Below are positions 5,924-7,467 of a stretch of DNA of 7,467 nt, one piece after another. Position 1 is the stretch's first letter, and every line of letters starts with the position of its first letter. Under the pieces are notes generated by a model that searched no databases, had not been told where the DNA came from, and saw nothing but the letters and a program-made list of their open reading frames with translations. Both the position numbers and the translations under genes were made by a program. The stretch comes from CAZDDW01 sp964480695 (GTDB lineage: Bacteria; Patescibacteriota; Patescibacteriia; UBA9934; CAZDDW01): positions 1 through 7,467 of the forward strand of contig CAYZPO010000051.1 of the NCBI GenBank assembly GCA_964480695.1, in the 5' to 3' direction.

Positions 5924-5947
5924 TAACCGACAACTGAAAACTACTAA
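5913..5947 (+). repeat. Five degenerate tandem heptamers over the cupin stop codon
   Basis: The units are CTCTAAA, CTGATAA, CCGACAA, CTGAAAA and CTACTAA, read end to end with consensus CTGAnAA. They overlap the last three codons and the tandem stops of the cupin gene, then run into the terminator stem. Short heptamer tandems of this kind (CTGATAA/CTGAAAA) occur between genes in various bacteria. Because the repeat spans the stop, its expansion or contraction would change only the last few residues or the gene tail. Confidence 0.55.
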
Positions 5948-5966
5948 CAGCCCGAGGCTGTTTTTT
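5946..5966 (+). terminator. Rho-independent terminator after the cupin gene
   Basis: AACAGCC (5946-5952) pairs with GGCTGTT (5956-5962) around a CGA loop, followed by TTTT (a six-T run, 5961-5966, partly in the stem). It lies 22 bases after the TGA stop and ends the small plus-strand operon. Confidence 0.85.
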
Positions 5967-5972
5967 GATTTT

Positions 5973-6011
5973 AAAAAGACGAAGCCCCTCCACCGCAGAC
6001 GCGGGAAGGGG
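5973..6011 (-). terminator. Probable terminator of the orphan 257-residue gene
   Basis: Read on the minus strand, CCCCTTCCCGC (6001-6011) pairs with GCGGTGGAGGGG (5985-5996) around a GTCT loop. This gives 11 pairs with one bulged T and one G-T pair. The T-run (TTTTT, 5973-5977) follows only after a 7-base gap, so the tail is less ideal than in the other terminators here. It lies 23 bases beyond the TGA stop of the gene. Confidence 0.55.
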
Positions 6012-6034
6012 TATCAAAGGAGAGTGCCGGTCAT

Positions 6035-6808
6035 TCAGTCGACCGGGATGACGTGTCGACTCCTGACCATGATGTTGTGAGTGAAGGTGGTGCCCGACTC
6101 GAACGATGACAGGTTTACCTCCACCACATTGAACTTAGAAGAGGTCTCTTCAGGGCGAACCATCTGCATCCAAGCCTCAACTGGCTCGGACTGACCCAGG
6201 ATGTAAGGACTGCAATCCGTTACGAACCGCCCCCCGCTCTGTCCAACCAGCTGCACTGCCTCGAGCAGGCTCATGGGGCACTGATCTTCCTCTAGCCGGG
6301 TCTCGAGACCATCACTGGACGTCAGCGAAGTGAAGACCACATACCGCTTCAGAGGTCGGCCGCGCTCGTCATGCTGCACTGGCTGACCGTCCGGCCAAGA
6401 CAGGGGCTCGTCAGCGCGGTCATCAGTTTTGATCCGCACTCGACCTGCTTCGACCAACTTCTGCACAGAAACCGTGGTGTCGATCAGGGCGACGTGCTCG
6501 AACTCTTGGGTCAATGGCCAGTGTACGGTCAAAGGCCACAGAGCACCATAAGGACCTTTGGCCCTTCGAGAACTACCATCCGGCCAGACCGCGAACTGCG
6601 ACAATCCCAAAGTGCCGACCAGGCGCGCGATCTGCTCGCTGACGTCAATGATCCGAGCTAGAGAGTGCGGATTCTCGTCGAGCAAATGCCCGTCCAAGAA
6701 CCGTTCCATTAACCGCCGCCTAATGAACTCGGGATCCCCGGGCTTTGCATGTCTCATGCGCCTGATGATTCTTTCCAACTGAGCCAAGGAAACAGTTGCC
6801 TCACTCAT
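6035..6808 (-). CDS. Orphan 257-residue soluble protein beside the rRNA operon
   Basis: Unrecognised protein. ATG at 6808 (MSEATVSL) is favoured by GGAGG 7 bases upstream; an in-frame ATG at 6847 has no such site. Residues 1-70 look helical and basic (LERIIRRMRH, then FIRRRLMERFLDG, then LARIIDVSEQIARLVGTLG). Residues about 71-130 are rich in Trp, Pro and beta-formers (VWPDGS, ALWPLTVHWPLT, HVALIDTTVSV). Residues 150-257 mix strands and one helix (MSLLEAVQLVGQSGGRFV), ending HNIMVRSRHVIPVD. No membrane segment, signal peptide, metal-site cluster or known catalytic motif is visible. It follows the 5S gene on the same strand, but the rRNA terminator lies between, so it is probably a separate unit. 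Its high G+C and strong ribosome site match the two orphans at the left end, though its sequence does not resemble theirs. Confidence 0.82.
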   Translation of the reverse strand: MSEATVSLAQLERIIRRMRHAKPGDPEFIRRRLMERFLDGHLLDENPHSLARIIDVSEQIARLVGTLGLSQFAVWPDGSSRRAKGPYGALWPLTVHWPLTQEFEHVALIDTTVSVQKLVEAGRVRIKTDDRADEPLSWPDGQPVQHDERGRPLKRYVVFTSLTSSDGLETRLEEDQCPMSLLEAVQLVGQSGGRFVTDCSPYILGQSEPVEAWMQMVRPEETSSKFNVVEVNLSSFESGTTFTHNIMVRSRHVIPVD

Positions 6809-6815
6809 TACAAGG

Positions 6816-6820
6816 CCTCC
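6816..6820 (-). promoter_or_regulatory. Shine-Dalgarno site that sets the orphan start
   Basis: GGAGG on the minus strand lies 7 bases before the ATG at 6808. No comparable site precedes the longer in-frame candidate at 6847. The roughly 155-base stretch from here to the rRNA terminator has a TTGACA on the minus strand (6929-6934) but no convincing -10 box 16-18 bases from it, so I do not call a promoter. Confidence 0.7.
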
Positions 6821-6963
6821 AACAGCCTGATCCACCTGACCTATCACAGAATGATACGACAGGATCCACAGACACCTGGATTAAAGGAGCTAAACTGAGC
6901 TAGTCCCAGCCAGCTCACCTTCGCATCTTGTCAAAACCAAACCCAAAAGTCAATTGACCAAAT

Positions 6964-6977
6964 AAAAAAATTGAGTG
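6964..6977 (-). terminator. End of the rRNA operon: flanking stem and T-run
   Basis: On the minus strand CACTCAA (6971-6977) is followed by seven Ts (6964-6970). Its pairing partner is not local: TTGAGTG (7094-7100), on the far side of the 5S gene, is its exact complement. The long-range stem therefore encloses the whole 5S RNA, extends its terminal helix, and puts the T-run directly after the stem. It probably serves both 5S processing and termination. Confidence 0.55.
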
Positions 6978-6984
6978 GAATGAA

Positions 6985-7091
6985 CTCGGCACCTACCTAC
7001 TCTCGCCCAAAGGACTACCATCGGCCCTGGTTGGCTTAACTGCTGTGTTCGAGATGGGAACAGGTGTACCCCAACCGGAAAGAGCGCCGAG
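6985..7091 (-). rRNA. rrf: 5S ribosomal RNA
   Basis: The minus strand carries the conserved 5S core, including CCCATCTCGAACACAG and AGTTAAGC and GGCCGATGGTAGT. CTCGGCGC at the 5' end and GTGCCGAG at the 3' end pair over 8 positions (one G-U), forming helix I and giving an RNA of about 107 bases. The mature ends may differ by a few bases. It lies about 46 bases after the 23S gene on the same strand, the usual bacterial order, with no tRNA between. Confidence 0.93.
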
Positions 7092-7137
7092 ATCACTCAA
7101 CTCAATTTTTAACATTAGGTAAAGAAATGTGCTTATT

Positions 7138-7467
<330 letters not shown>

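Noticed and set aside
6371..6782. Plus-strand frames of 96 and 74 residues opposite the 257-residue orphan
   Set aside because: They are antisense to a gene with a good Shine-Dalgarno site, have none of their own, and overlap each other in different frames.
6929..6934. Minus-strand TTGACA as promoter for the 257-residue orphan
   Set aside because: No acceptable -10 hexamer lies 16-18 bases downstream; the nearest TTTAAT is too far away, so I do not call a promoter.
6848..6963. tRNA or small RNA gene between the 5S gene and the 257-residue orphan
   Set aside because: No cloverleaf, CCA end or T-loop motif could be found on either strand. There is only an imperfect direct repeat of TAGCTC on the minus strand.

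Overview
The window looks like chromosomal DNA of a bacterium with a small, streamlined genome. My best guess is a Patescibacteria/CPR lineage. That rests on the free-standing GlmU-type nucleotidyltransferase, the endonuclease Q homologue, ATGA start/stop overlaps without Shine-Dalgarno sites, several orphan proteins, and a compact 3' end of 23S rRNA. This is inference: no complete phylogenetic marker lies inside the window. TGA serves as a stop in several genes, so the code appears standard.

Layout. (1) Positions 1-2320, plus strand: a perfect inverted repeat, an extended -10 promoter, and a two-gene operon. The operon encodes an orphan membrane-anchored protein with an internal duplication (216-1571) and an orphan 229-residue protein (1582-2271). 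A strong hairpin terminator follows. (2) Positions 2320-4933, minus strand: a promoter and a tightly coupled three-gene operon. In transcription order it encodes a GlmU-like uridylyltransferase domain, a Nudix hydrolase and endonuclease Q, with two 4-base ATGA overlaps and a terminator at 2320-2348. (3) Positions 4961-5966, plus strand: a divergent promoter very close to the first start codon, a 62-residue orphan protein and a cupin protein. Degenerate heptamer repeats and a terminator end this unit. (4) Positions 5973-6808, minus strand: an orphan 257-residue protein with a good Shine-Dalgarno site. (5) Positions 6964-7467, minus strand: a 5S rRNA gene and the 3' end of a 23S rRNA gene that runs off the right edge.

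Two kinds of protein gene alternate here. The three orphans in regions 1 and 4 are G+C-rich (roughly 55-62% in the lines I counted) and have canonical AAGGAG/AGGAGG-type ribosome sites. The recognisable genes in the middle are roughly 38-42% G+C in the lines I counted and mostly lack such sites. This contrast and the duplicated orphan protein are the most unusual aspects of the window.

Functionally, the minus-strand operon combines sugar-nucleotide activation, nucleotide-diphosphate hydrolysis and repair of deaminated DNA. The last two could both serve nucleotide quality control, but that link is a hypothesis. I see no CRISPR array, insertion sequence, tRNA or phage gene.
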